Source: Variovorax paradoxus (GTDB lineage Bacteria > Pseudomonadota > Gammaproteobacteria > Burkholderiales > Burkholderiaceae_C). Taken from it: a DNA stretch of 64,000 nucleotides. The notes under the pieces were generated by a model, which was not told the DNA's origin, did not search any database, and was given only the letters and a program-made list of their open reading frames with translations. The position numbers were made by a program, and so were the translations under genes. The stretch spans positions 62,001 through 126,000 of the forward strand of contig NZ_JAGGNU010000009.1 of the NCBI RefSeq assembly GCF_018614915.1, in the 5' to 3' direction. This document shows, one piece after another, positions 14,658 through 23,546 of this stretch. How positions within the stretch are numbered: position 1 is the first letter of the stretch; every line of letters starts with the position of its first letter.

Positions 14658-15413
14658 TCAGCGTGGCGCCTTGGGCAGCGCGAACCAGGCATCGAAGCCG
14701 AGCTTGCCGATGCGCGGGTTGTCGCCCGGCACGAGCGTGTCGTCCTTGAGCTCGGCGCCGAAGTAGCGCGCGGGCACGTCCGCCACGACGGTGCGCGGGT
14801 CGTTCGTCTTCGAAAGGTAGCGCTGGACAAGCTCCGACAGGCGCACGCGTTCCGGCCCGGCGATCTCGACCACGCCGTTCTGGGGTGCGCCCACCGTGAA
14901 ATCGGCCATCGCGGCGGCCACGTCATCCGATGCGATCGGCTGCACGAGGGCCGGTGACAGGTGCACCGTCTTCCCGTCGGTCCCCGACTGCGCGATACCG
15001 CCGAGGAACTCGAAGAATTGCGTGGAGTGGACGATGGTGTAGGGGACCTTCGATTCCCGGATGAGTTTTTCCTGCGCGATCTTGCCGCGGAAGTAGCCGC
15101 TCTCGGCCAGGCGATCGGTGCCCACGACGGAGAGCGCGACGTGGTGCTTGACGCCGGCCTTCTCCTCGGCGGCCAGCAGGTTGCGGCCAGAGATCTGGAA
15201 GAACTCGAGCACGGCCTTGTCCTCGAAGGACGGCGAGTTGGCGACATCGACGACGACCTGGGCGCCGACGAGCACTTCGGCCAGGCCCTCGCCCGTGATG
15301 GTGTTGACGCCCGAGGCGGGCGAGGCGGCGATGACTTCGTTGCCGAGCGCACGCAGGTTGTTGACGAGCTTGCTGCCGATGAGGCCGCTGCCTCCGATGA
15401 CGACGATTTTCAT
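14658..15413 (-). CDS. NmrA-like NAD(P)-binding oxidoreductase
   Basis: A 251-residue atypical short-chain dehydrogenase/NmrA-type protein. The dinucleotide-binding motif is at the N-terminus (GGSGLIGSKL), followed by VVVDVANSPSF and HHVALSVVGTDRL, characteristic of SDR_a5-like proteins. The catalytic Tyr-x3-Lys pattern is weak (GYFRGKIAQEKLI), so it may act as a quinone or flavin-independent reductase or as a redox sensor. It is first in the P1 unit, with the peroxidase gene directly after it. The start at 15413 is 51 bases from the module; the ribosome binding site is weak (GAAAGA). Confidence 0.85.
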   Translation of the reverse strand: MKIVVIGGSGLIGSKLVNNLRALGNEVIAASPASGVNTITGEGLAEVLVGAQVVVDVANSPSFEDKAVLEFFQISGRNLLAAEEKAGVKHHVALSVVGTDRLAESGYFRGKIAQEKLIRESKVPYTIVHSTQFFEFLGGIAQSGTDGKTVHLSPALVQPIASDDVAAAMADFTVGAPQNGVVEIAGPERVRLSELVQRYLSKTNDPRTVVADVPARYFGAELKDDTLVPGDNPRIGKLGFDAWFALPKAPR

Positions 15414-15464
15414 GATGGGTCTTTCAGTGGCCCCGAGGGGCGTTGAGTTGGGAGCGCCGGAACA

Positions 15465-15536
15465 GATCGTAGGTTTGGGTGTGCGCCAGCGCTAGGGTCG
15501 CGGAGGGCCGCACGGTGTTTCATGGCGAGCACCAAT
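15465..15536 (-). promoter_or_regulatory. 72-bp promoter module P1, upstream of the NmrA-like/ohr unit
   Basis: The minus strand starts ATTGGTG, has AAACA at positions 17-21, CCTAGCGC at 41-48 and CCTACGATC at the end, exactly 72 bases as in P2-P5. The likely -10 is TACGAT (forward 15466-15471). It begins 28 bases after the stop of the intact LysR gene, the regulator most likely to bind it. Confidence 0.72.
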
Positions 15537-15564
15537 TGCGGCTCGGACCGCGCTTCGCCGGTCC

Positions 15565-16572
15565 TCAAGTCCGTTTTTTGCTGAAGTTGGTCAGGCACTG
15601 AAGGTCTGCTGCGCGGATCCTGGTTGTCATGAAGTCGATGAAGACGCGCATCCGCGAAGGCATATGCTGCCGGCTCAGGTAGCAGATGTAGTGGCCGCGA
15701 TCATCGGGTGCCTGATGCGCCAGGCAAGGAACGAGTGCACCGGACCCGAGGGAATCGCAGACCAGGTAGCCCGCCATCTGGGCAATCCCTTGGCCGTCGA
15801 GCACGGCCTGCAACACCAGATTGGGGTCGTTGTAGGTGATCTTGGCTTGCGGCAGGAATTTGCGGACCTGGCCGTCCACCTTGAACTCCCACTCGCAGAT
15901 CCGACCCGACGAAAAGCGGAGGTTGATGCTTTGGTGATTGACCAGGTCTTCCATCGTCTGGGGCAGTCCGTGGGCGTCCTGGTATTCGCGGGAGGCGCAG
16001 ACCAGCATCTGCATGGGGATGATCTGCTTCGCGATGATCTGAGCGTCTTCCATGCGTCCGTTGCGAAAAGCGATGTCCACACGGTCCGATATGAAGTCGG
16101 TCGGCTTGTCGTCGAGAAGCAGATCGATCGACACGTCGGGGTATGCGGCTCGAAACTCGCCGAGCAGCGGCGCAACCACCTTCCGGCCGAAGCCGACCGC
16201 CGAACTGATGCGCAGATGCCCGCGGGGTGGTCCCTCCCGAAGGTCTCGCATCTCTTCAACGGCCTGAACGATTCGATCGACCCCGGTGTGGCAGTTTGCG
16301 TAGAAGAGGTCGCCTTCGCGGGTCAGGCTTGTGCTCCGCGTGGTCCGAAGGAAAAGTCGGACGTTCAGCTGGTCTTCCAGCTTCTGGACGCTGCGGCTCA
16401 CCGCGGAGCGGCCGATGCCCAGGCGGTCGGCGGCCCGAGCGAAGCTGCCTTCCGTGACCACTGCAATGAAGGCGACGACCCCCGCATAGCTCGTGGCGAA
16501 GCTGGAGGCCAGCGGGTCCGCGCGCAGTGTGAGGGGGGTGGGCGGACGGCAGAGGAGGGTGGAGGAGGTCAT
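15565..16572 (-). CDS. LysR-type transcriptional regulator
   Basis: A 335-residue LysR regulator. The winged helix-turn-helix spans about residues 25-85 (FIAVVTEGSFARAADRLGIG, then SAVSRSVQKLEDQL), and the substrate-binding domain fills the rest (LLLDDKPTDFISDRVDIAFR, with DIAFRNG typical of the NodD/CrgA-like group). I prefer the ATG at 16572 over one at 16623; neither has a strong ribosome binding site. It heads the series of modules P1-P5 and is the only intact LysR in the region, so it is the best candidate to bind their ATTGGTG dyads. No module copy is found in front of the gene itself. Confidence 0.87.
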   Translation of the reverse strand: MTSSTLLCRPPTPLTLRADPLASSFATSYAGVVAFIAVVTEGSFARAADRLGIGRSAVSRSVQKLEDQLNVRLFLRTTRSTSLTREGDLFYANCHTGVDRIVQAVEEMRDLREGPPRGHLRISSAVGFGRKVVAPLLGEFRAAYPDVSIDLLLDDKPTDFISDRVDIAFRNGRMEDAQIIAKQIIPMQMLVCASREYQDAHGLPQTMEDLVNHQSINLRFSSGRICEWEFKVDGQVRKFLPQAKITYNDPNLVLQAVLDGQGIAQMAGYLVCDSLGSGALVPCLAHQAPDDRGHYICYLSRQHMPSRMRVFIDFMTTRIRAADLQCLTNFSKKRT

Positions 16573-16920
16573 GGGAGCGGCTTCTTGGTCTGAAGAGGCA
16601 AAAATTTCGATCTCGGGATGCAAACCATTGCGCCTACTCTGCTCGCCGAAGGGCGCGAAGACCAGTTATTGAGTGTCAAGCTTCGTTATTGCCGGCTTTG
16701 TCGCCTGCCGATGGATGAGCTATGACTCGATGCAGCTTCGTGCGCAATTTCAACCGCGCGTCTCGCTGTTGCCTTCCTGGAAACATCAAGATGTGGTCGA
16801 GCTACCTTCCGATAGCACGTTCATCCTTCTAGCATCTGCCTCAGTGCATCGCTTTCCTGAAGACGGTTGATCTGGGGAAGCATGACCACAGTCCACGACA
16901 TCGACCACGAGGTGAGCAAC
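16573..16920. other. intergenic region between LysR and the 105-residue hypothetical gene
   Basis: This 348-base divergent region should hold promoters for the leftward LysR gene and the rightward hypothetical gene. TTGACA occurs on the minus strand around 16676-16681, but no matching -10 lies at a suitable distance. No ATTGGTG/CACCAAT site of the module type is present. No coding frame here can be defended. Confidence 0.4.
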
Positions 16921-17238
16921 ATGAATCAGTCGATCCTTGAGCAAGAAACCATCGCCTATCAGGGAAGCGGCGGCGTCAGTGCCGACAACAGACCCTTCGG
17001 GTTCCGGCCAGCCTTTCGCAACACGCAAACGGGCCGCGTCTATCCGTCACGATTCGCCAACGGCCGGCCGGCCCCGATTCACATGATTGACGGATTGCCC
17101 GATGAACTGGTCGTTACGAGGTCCGCCGCAGGCAAGGTCACTTCGGTAAAGCATTCGGTGCAGTCCGGATTCACCTTGAACGGCTGCTTCTATGACCGCG
17201 ATGAGGCCGCAAGGTACTTGCGCGTGGTGTCGTCTTAA
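16921..17238 (+). CDS. conserved hypothetical protein
   Basis: A 105-residue soluble protein I do not recognise. The central segment (FGFRPAFRNTQTGRVYPSRF, HMIDGLPDELVV, then NGCFYDRDEAARYL) looks like a compact folded domain. The start at 16921 has GAGG eight bases upstream; an ATG at 16882 is an alternative that would add 13 residues with only a poor site. It is the first plus-strand gene after the redox island and precedes a SnoaL-like gene by 76 bases. Function unknown. Confidence 0.6.
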   Translation: MNQSILEQETIAYQGSGGVSADNRPFGFRPAFRNTQTGRVYPSRFANGRPAPIHMIDGLPDELVVTRSAAGKVTSVKHSVQSGFTLNGCFYDRDEAARYLRVVSS

Positions 17239-17314
17239 CAAGGCTTGACAAAGCCTAACATGCACCTGGCGGCGAGCGCGCTGATGATGGCATGCGACGT
17301 CCTGGAGGATCCTC

Positions 17315-17776
17315 ATGACTATTTCGCGCGAGCCACCCTCGGTCGCGGCGCCTGCTGGCTTACCCACTGCTGTTGCAGCCTACATCGCTGCTACCAACTC
17401 CTTCGACGCGGATGCATTGGTCGCCTGCTTTGCGGAAGGCGCGTTGGTCAACGATCAGTTGCGCGACTACTGGGACATCGACGCCATCAAGGCGTGGGCG
17501 CAGCGGGAGATCATCGGGGACAAGGTGACCATGAAGGTCGTCAAGGTTGTCGAGCACTTCGGGGATGTGATCGTTACTGCCAAGGTGGACGGCGACTACG
17601 ACAAGACGGGCCTGCCGGGGCCCCTGGTTCTCGCGTTCCACTTTGCCGTACGCGCAGACAAGATAGCTCGGTTGATCATCCTCAACACTCGAACTGCCGA
17701 TTCTTTCCCGGAAATTCGAAGCCTTCGAGCCGCGATTGCCTCTCACCGCCCGCCGGATGCAGCGTCAGAGGGGTGA
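17315..17776 (+). CDS. SnoaL-like / NTF2-fold protein
   Basis: A 153-residue protein of the nuclear-transport-factor-2-like superfamily (AYIAATNSFDADALVACFAE, DYWDIDAIKAWAQREI), in which a cone-shaped barrel binds a small hydrophobic ligand or forms an enzyme site. No catalytic residue can be picked reliably. The start has GGAGGA eight bases upstream. Its stop codon directly abuts the ATG assigned to the following large regulator, suggesting translational coupling and a shared unit. Confidence 0.78.
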   Translation: MTISREPPSVAAPAGLPTAVAAYIAATNSFDADALVACFAEGALVNDQLRDYWDIDAIKAWAQREIIGDKVTMKVVKVVEHFGDVIVTAKVDGDYDKTGLPGPLVLAFHFAVRADKIARLIILNTRTADSFPEIRSLRAAIASHRPPDAASEG

Positions 17777-20770
17777 ATGTCAAGCCGATTTACCGCACCG
17801 TCGGAGTATCCGAGAATGTCGCTCGACTCCGTTTGCGAGGCCCAGGCGATGACAACACCGACGACCGACAGCGAGGGGCGTTCCGGCCAGGACGCGTGGG
17901 TCGCCTCGTTCGGTTCATTCCGGCTGTCCGCGGCCGCGAGGCTCCTCGACAAGGACGGCGTCCCCGTTCATCTTGGAGGACGAGCACTCAGCCTCTTGAT
18001 TGCCCTCGTCGCTTCGGCGGGTCAAGTCATCAGCAAGAAGGAACTCATCGCGCGAGTCTGGCCCGACGTCGTGGTCGACGAGGGCAGTCTTAGAGTCCAC
18101 ATGGTCGCAGTACGCAAGGCCTTGGGCGACGGTCAATCAGGTGCAAGGTACGTGACGAATGTCACCGGCCAAGGGTATAGCTTCGTCGCCCCCGTCACGC
18201 GTCTGCAAGCGCCTGTACTTCCAGCGGGCACGGCTGCGCACACCGCTTTGCCAAACGGCCTTCCTGCGCCATTGATGCGCATGGTGGGCCGCCACGCTGC
18301 CGGCCAGGAGATCCAGGCCGATCTGCTGCAGAAGCGATTTGTGACCATCGTCGGGCCCGGGGGTATCGGCAAGACGACTGTCGCCGTTTCGGCGGCTCAC
18401 GCCATGCTGCCTGCCTTCGAGGGTGCTGCCCGCTTCATCGATCTTGCACCGGTGACAGAGGACGCCTATGTGTCCAGCACGCTCGCGGCGACGCTGGGCC
18501 TGCTGGGTCATTCCGGAGACGCTGCGTCGGGCATTGTCAACTTCCTGCGCGACAAGCGCATGTTGCTTGTCCTGGACAGTTGCGAGCACGTCATCGGCGC
18601 AGTGGCCGAGCTGGTGGAGCGGATCTTTCAGGAGGCGCCGAAGGTTCACATCCTGGCCACCAGCCGCGAGGCTTTGCGCGTCGAAGGCGAGCAAGTCCAT
18701 CAGCTGCTCCCACTTGCTTGCCCGCCTGCCGGCGATGCGCTGAAGGCCGAAGAGGCACTTGCCTATGCAGCGGTAAAACTGTTCGTCGACCGCGCAGCAG
18801 TCGGCGCCACCAGGTTCGAACTTGCCGACGCCGACGCGCCCGCCGTGGCCAAGATCTGCCGCGAACTCGACGGCATCGCACTGGCCATCGAGTTGGCTGC
18901 CGGGCGCCTCGATGCATACGGCGTTCAAGGAATTGCAGCCTTGCTCAACAAGAGCATCACGGTGTTGTGGCACGGCCGCCGCACTGCAGTGCCACGGCAC
19001 CAGACGATGAGCGCTGCGCTTGAATGGAGCTACAACTTGCTGACGGACGTCGAGCGCGCCGTTCTGCGCCGTCTTTCCGTGTTCGTTGGAGTCTTCTCGC
19101 TCGAAGCTGCCCGGTTCGTGGCTGGCCAGGGCGACGCAGAGGACGCTGAGGTCGTCGAAGCCGTGGCCAATCTGGTAGCGAAGTCGTTGCTCACCGGCGA
19201 AGCCGGTCGCAAGGCGATGCGCTATCGAATGTTGGACAGCACGCGGGTCTACGCGCTGAAGAAGCTGATCGAATGCGGCGAGACCTTCGCAGTCGCCTCA
19301 CGTCACGCTTCTCACTACCGATGCGTTCTCGAACGTGCGGCCCCGCCTGCATTCGGTACCGACAAGGACAGGACCTTGGTCCAGCAGGCAGAGATCCTCG
19401 GCAACGTACGCGCCGCGCTGGACTGGAGCCTGTCGGATAGCGGCGACGTGGAAATCGGCACGGCACTGGCCGCAGCCGCAGCGCCGCTGCTGCTGGAGAT
19501 GTCGCCGCCGAACGAATGCCGCGCCTGGATGGAGAAGGCAATCGCTTCGCTCGGGGAGTCGATGCGCGGCACCCGCCGCGAGATGGAGCTGCAGGCGTCG
19601 CTCGGCCAATCGCTCATGTTCGCCAGCGGCAACAGCGAGGAAGTGCGACGCGCCTTCCGGCGCGGCCTCGAACTCGCGGAAGCGCTCGAGGATCTCCCAT
19701 TCCGGTTGAGACTGCTCGGTGGGCTCGGTACCTTCCAGCTCAGGATGGGAGACTTCAGAGGCGCGTTGGAACTTGCCCGCCTGGCCGAATCCGTCGCCAA
19801 AAGGATGGATGACCCGGTGGCGCAGGGAACGGCGGATTCCATGCTGGGCGTGGCGCTGGACCTGACCGGCGACATCGCCCAGGCCGAGAAGCATTGGGAG
19901 GCTGCACTCAAGGGTGCCGTCGAAGCGCACCGCACCCGCACCATGCGCCTCGGCTTCAACCACCGCATCCATGCACTGTGTGGCCAGGCGCGATGCCACT
20001 GGCTTCGAGGCGAATGCGACCACGCGGCGGCCGTGGCCCAGTACGCGATCGAGCAGGCTGAAATGTTGAATCACCCCGTGACGCTGTCCATCGCACTGAT
20101 CTGGGCGGGTTCTGTGTTTCTCTGGCGGGGAGACTTCTCACGGGAGGAAGAAATCATCGAGCGGCTGGTCGCCCTCGCCACGAAGCATTCGCTGTCGCCT
20201 TACTTGGCGGTCGCCTTGGGATTGAGGGGCGAGGTGCAGGTCAAGCGCGGAAGGCCCGACCTTGGAGTGAACCTGCTGCGGGACAGCCTGCAAGCAGTAC
20301 GTACCAACCACTACGAGATGCGGACCGCCGTATTCATCACCGCGCTGGCCGAAGGGCTGAGCAACCTGGAGCAACATGCGGCGGCCCTGGCAGCCATCGA
20401 AGAAGCGATCGCTCTGACCGAGCGACAGGGCGGCTATCTCCATATGCCAGAGACGCTGCGCGTGAAGGGGGAGATCCTGGCGAGCACTCCTGGCACCGAT
20501 TCGCAACTTGCAGAGCAGTGCTTTCTTGGCGCGATCCAATGGTCACAGCGCCAATCTGCATTGTCATGGGAGTTGCGAGCAGCGAACAGTCTCGCACGCC
20601 TCTGGCTGAACCAAGGCCGGATCGATGCGGCGAGGAAAGTGCTTGCGCCAATCCATGGCAGGTTCACCGAAGGTCATGACACGCCCGACCTCGTCACCGC
20701 GAGGGAACTTTTGGCGAAGATGGATCATCCGTCCGGCCCTGCTCGCCGAGCTTCGCGGCGGAGCCCATGA
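17777..20770 (+). CDS. winged-helix STAND ATPase transcriptional regulator (copy 1)
   Basis: A 997-residue regulator. Residues about 42-140 are an OmpR/PhoB-type DNA-binding winged helix (LIARVWPDVVVDEGSLRVHM, VTGQGYSFVAPV). Residues about 170-480 are a STAND/NB-ARC-like ATPase with P-loop GPGGIGKT (193-200) and Walker B LLVLDSCEH (Asp267). The C-terminal half is helical with TPR-like repeats and is probably the sensing arm. The start at 17777 follows the SnoaL stop directly; ATG codons at 17816 and 17849 are alternatives. It is paralogous throughout to the convergent gene 20694-23546, and their 3' ends overlap by 77 bases. Signal and targets are unknown. Confidence 0.85.
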   Translation: MSSRFTAPSEYPRMSLDSVCEAQAMTTPTTDSEGRSGQDAWVASFGSFRLSAAARLLDKDGVPVHLGGRALSLLIALVASAGQVISKKELIARVWPDVVVDEGSLRVHMVAVRKALGDGQSGARYVTNVTGQGYSFVAPVTRLQAPVLPAGTAAHTALPNGLPAPLMRMVGRHAAGQEIQADLLQKRFVTIVGPGGIGKTTVAVSAAHAMLPAFEGAARFIDLAPVTEDAYVSSTLAATLGLLGHSGDAASGIVNFLRDKRMLLVLDSCEHVIGAVAELVERIFQEAPKVHILATSREALRVEGEQVHQLLPLACPPAGDALKAEEALAYAAVKLFVDRAAVGATRFELADADAPAVAKICRELDGIALAIELAAGRLDAYGVQGIAALLNKSITVLWHGRRTAVPRHQTMSAALEWSYNLLTDVERAVLRRLSVFVGVFSLEAARFVAGQGDAEDAEVVEAVANLVAKSLLTGEAGRKAMRYRMLDSTRVYALKKLIECGETFAVASRHASHYRCVLERAAPPAFGTDKDRTLVQQAEILGNVRAALDWSLSDSGDVEIGTALAAAAAPLLLEMSPPNECRAWMEKAIASLGESMRGTRREMELQASLGQSLMFASGNSEEVRRAFRRGLELAEALEDLPFRLRLLGGLGTFQLRMGDFRGALELARLAESVAKRMDDPVAQGTADSMLGVALDLTGDIAQAEKHWEAALKGAVEAHRTRTMRLGFNHRIHALCGQARCHWLRGECDHAAAVAQYAIEQAEMLNHPVTLSIALIWAGSVFLWRGDFSREEEIIERLVALATKHSLSPYLAVALGLRGEVQVKRGRPDLGVNLLRDSLQAVRTNHYEMRTAVFITALAEGLSNLEQHAAALAAIEEAIALTERQGGYLHMPETLRVKGEILASTPGTDSQLAEQCFLGAIQWSQRQSALSWELRAANSLARLWLNQGRIDAARKVLAPIHGRFTEGHDTPDLVTARELLAKMDHPSGPARRASRRSP

Positions 20771-23546
20771 ATTCATCCAACTCGTTCAGCAGTTTTTCGG
20801 CCGCCTTGAGATCGCGCGTCTCAAAGCCCTCGGTGAACGAGCGATAAACCCCGGCGAGAATCTCATGACCTTCCTCGTGGCGGCCTTGGCTCATTCGAAG
20901 CCGTGCAAGCGACGTGGCCGTTCGCAACTCCCAAGCCGAGGCGTGCTGGCGGCGCGCGCACTCCAGCGAACGCGTGAGGCAGTCTTCGGCTTGCGACTCA
21001 CCTTTATCGGGCATCAAGAGGAGAACGGCGGCCTGAAGCCGGAGCAGCTCGGGCAACTCCAGCGCCTCTTCGCCGTCTTGCGTTTCGGCGATCGCGCCGG
21101 CGATGACAGCGAGCGCCTCGTCGAGCTGTCCGCTTCTCGTGAGTGCATCCGCGAGCGCGCAAGCAGCTCGATTGACGAGAATGCCATGCCTCTCGGCCTT
21201 CATGGCCTTCAACGCATCCAGCAAGATCGTCGTACCCCGGTTGGTCTCTCCGAGATGGACAAGCAGCTCGCCTTTCAAGGCAAGCCCGGTTGCGTGAAAC
21301 GACAGCAACGCCTGCCAGTTCGTGTGCTGCATCAGCTTGCCGAGTGCACTCTCCGCGGCGTTCCAATCGCCGCACCAGAGGAACACCGGAGTGGCGTAGA
21401 GGAGGGAGAAGCAGACGTCGACCGATCTTCCGGAAGCGGCCGCCTCGCCGATCGCCTCTCTTGCGACCGCCATTGCGCGGTCCGGGTGGCCGGCGAGCCA
21501 CAGGACACGGGCATACGGCACCAGCGCTCGAACGCGGTAATCGAGCCCGAACAGATGCAGGTTGCGGGGCCCGGCGCGCCCGAATCCATTTTGGAAGTCG
21601 CGCTCCGCGGCCCGTTGATTGCCGAGGAAATGCTGCGATCCCCCTCGCATCCAGTCGGCCATGACCATGTACGAAACGTCTGCCGATGTCCGGGCCGCAG
21701 AACTCAACTCTTCCGCCACGGCGAGGGAGCCTCGAAAGTCTCCCGCGCGAATGAGAAGGATGTGCAGCCCCACCATCAGCCGCAGGCGATGCGAGGTTTC
21801 TCCGAGCCGGTGCGCGATGTCCAGTGCGCGGGCGATTGCAGCGCGTACGTCGTCGCCGGCTCCTCCCGTCCACATCGCCGCTGTCGCGAGCGTCTCCTGG
21901 AGAACCATCTCTTTTCTGGTCCCCCGATCAGCATCCTCGAGCAATGACAGCGCCTTCGTGCTCCATTTGTGGCACTCGGTCAGCAAGAGGAGTTGCAGAA
22001 GCACAGGGGCGGCAGCTGCTGCCAGATCGATTCCGAGCACCGCGTGGCGAGGTTCCGATTCGCGATCGCCGAAGCACCAGTCGAGCGCCGCCCGCACGTT
22101 CCCCAGGTGTTCGCTGAGAGCGAGCACGCGGGGGTCGCGGTGCGGACCGATGCCGTCGGCGGAAACGGAACCCAGAAGCAGCAAAAAATGCTTGGCGTGC
22201 CGCTGGGCGGTGGCTTCCAGGTCGTCGCTCTGTTCCAGCTTTTCGGATGCGTAGTCTCGGGTCGTCTCGAGGAGGCGATAGCGTGTGGCCCGATCGTCCG
22301 CAGCCACTGCCGACACAAGGGACTTCGCGACCAGATCGCCGACATGGATGGCGACCTGGTCCTCGTCGAGTCCGCTCCCGCACGCGACAGCCTGAGCGGC
22401 CTCGAGGGTGAACGTGCCGACGAAGACGGACAGTCTTCGCAGCACCACCTGCTCACTTTCGGAAAGGAGGTCGTGACTCCAGTCGAGCGTTGCGTGGAGT
22501 GTCTGTTGCCGCGGCGAGGCGGTGCGCCTTCCGGGCCAATCCAAACCGAAGCGACTGTTCAGCAGGCTGGCGATGCCCTCGACGCCATACGCACCCACTC
22601 GGCCTGCAGCGAACTCGATGGCGAGTGCGATTCCATCCAGCCTGCTGCAAATGCTGGCCACGATCGGCGCGTTCGCATCAATGAGCTCGAAGCTGCTTCC
22701 GCTGGCCGCGACGCAATCCGCAAAGAGCTTGACGGCCGGGAACGTTTGCGCTTCAAGGGCATTCAGGCCCGGATCGAGCGGCGGGCACTCGAGAGGGGGC
22801 AGCAGGTATGTGTACTCGCCCTCGACTCGCAGAGCCTCGCGGCTGGTCGCCAGAATGTGAACCTCGGATGCTTCACGGAAGATCTGCTCGGCAAGTGCGG
22901 CTGAGGCTGCGATGACATGCTCGCAGTTGTCCAGCACGAGGAGCATCCGTGTCCGCCGGAGGGATTCCCTCAGGCTCGGCAGCGCGTCCTCGGTCTGAAT
23001 CGTGAGCCCGAGCGTAGACGCGACGGTGGAAGCCACGTGCGCCGGGTCTGAGAGTGCACCCAGATTGACGAAGCAAACCGCTTCAGGGAACTCTTGAAGC
23101 ATGGCATGGGCGACAGCTACGGCGACCGTCGTCTTGCCCATGCCACCGGGTCCGACAATCGTCAAGAAGCGATGGGCGGTCAGGTCGGCGGCAATGGCGC
23201 GAGCCGCTTCGTCGCGTCCAACCATCCGCCCAAGGACTGGCGGCAGGGCAGGTGTTTGCAATGCCGCGCCGTCCGGGGAGAGGGGAGCCGAATCTGCACG
23301 ATGAGGGTGATGCTCGCGGCTGACCGGGGCCACGAAGCAGTAGCCCTGGCCCCGGATGTTCGCAATGTACCGAGCGGTCCCCTCGCCATCGCCCAGCGCT
23401 TTGCGCAAACCGGTGATGTGCATCCTGAGGCTACCTGAGTCCACCACCAGGTCGCGCCAAACGCGCGAGATCAACTCTCTGTGGCCGACGATCTCGCCAG
23501 CATGCTCAACGAGCACGATCAGAATATCAAGAGCCCGGTTGCTCAA
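20694..23546 (-). CDS. winged-helix STAND ATPase transcriptional regulator (copy 2), 5' end uncertain
   Basis: A 950-codon frame read from a TTG. It contains most of an OmpR/PhoB-type winged helix (ELISRVWRDLVVDSGSLRMH, IRGQGYCFVAPV), a STAND ATPase with P-loop GPGGMGKT (132-139) and LLVLDNCEH, and a TPR-like C-terminal half. Homology clearly continues upstream of the TTG in the same frame (SFGPFRLFPAARKVERDG, to about 23609), matching the first strands of the DNA-binding domain. Yet no ATG or GTG occurs in that frame before a TAA near 23737. The real start is therefore a non-standard codon, or the gene has a frameshift near 23620-23660. It is paralogous to and overlaps the preceding gene. 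Confidence 0.75.
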   Translation of the reverse strand: MSNRALDILIVLVEHAGEIVGHRELISRVWRDLVVDSGSLRMHITGLRKALGDGEGTARYIANIRGQGYCFVAPVSREHHPHRADSAPLSPDGAALQTPALPPVLGRMVGRDEAARAIAADLTAHRFLTIVGPGGMGKTTVAVAVAHAMLQEFPEAVCFVNLGALSDPAHVASTVASTLGLTIQTEDALPSLRESLRRTRMLLVLDNCEHVIAASAALAEQIFREASEVHILATSREALRVEGEYTYLLPPLECPPLDPGLNALEAQTFPAVKLFADCVAASGSSFELIDANAPIVASICSRLDGIALAIEFAAGRVGAYGVEGIASLLNSRFGLDWPGRRTASPRQQTLHATLDWSHDLLSESEQVVLRRLSVFVGTFTLEAAQAVACGSGLDEDQVAIHVGDLVAKSLVSAVAADDRATRYRLLETTRDYASEKLEQSDDLEATAQRHAKHFLLLLGSVSADGIGPHRDPRVLALSEHLGNVRAALDWCFGDRESEPRHAVLGIDLAAAAAPVLLQLLLLTECHKWSTKALSLLEDADRGTRKEMVLQETLATAAMWTGGAGDDVRAAIARALDIAHRLGETSHRLRLMVGLHILLIRAGDFRGSLAVAEELSSAARTSADVSYMVMADWMRGGSQHFLGNQRAAERDFQNGFGRAGPRNLHLFGLDYRVRALVPYARVLWLAGHPDRAMAVAREAIGEAAASGRSVDVCFSLLYATPVFLWCGDWNAAESALGKLMQHTNWQALLSFHATGLALKGELLVHLGETNRGTTILLDALKAMKAERHGILVNRAACALADALTRSGQLDEALAVIAGAIAETQDGEEALELPELLRLQAAVLLLMPDKGESQAEDCLTRSLECARRQHASAWELRTATSLARLRMSQGRHEEGHEILAGVYRSFTEGFETRDLKAAEKLLNELDEFMGSAAKLGEQGRTDDPSSPKVPSR

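Noticed and set aside
16573..16920. Search for a module copy controlling the LysR gene itself
   Set aside because: No ATTGGTG/CACCAAT with the right spacing is present; autoregulation may exist but is not shown by the module.
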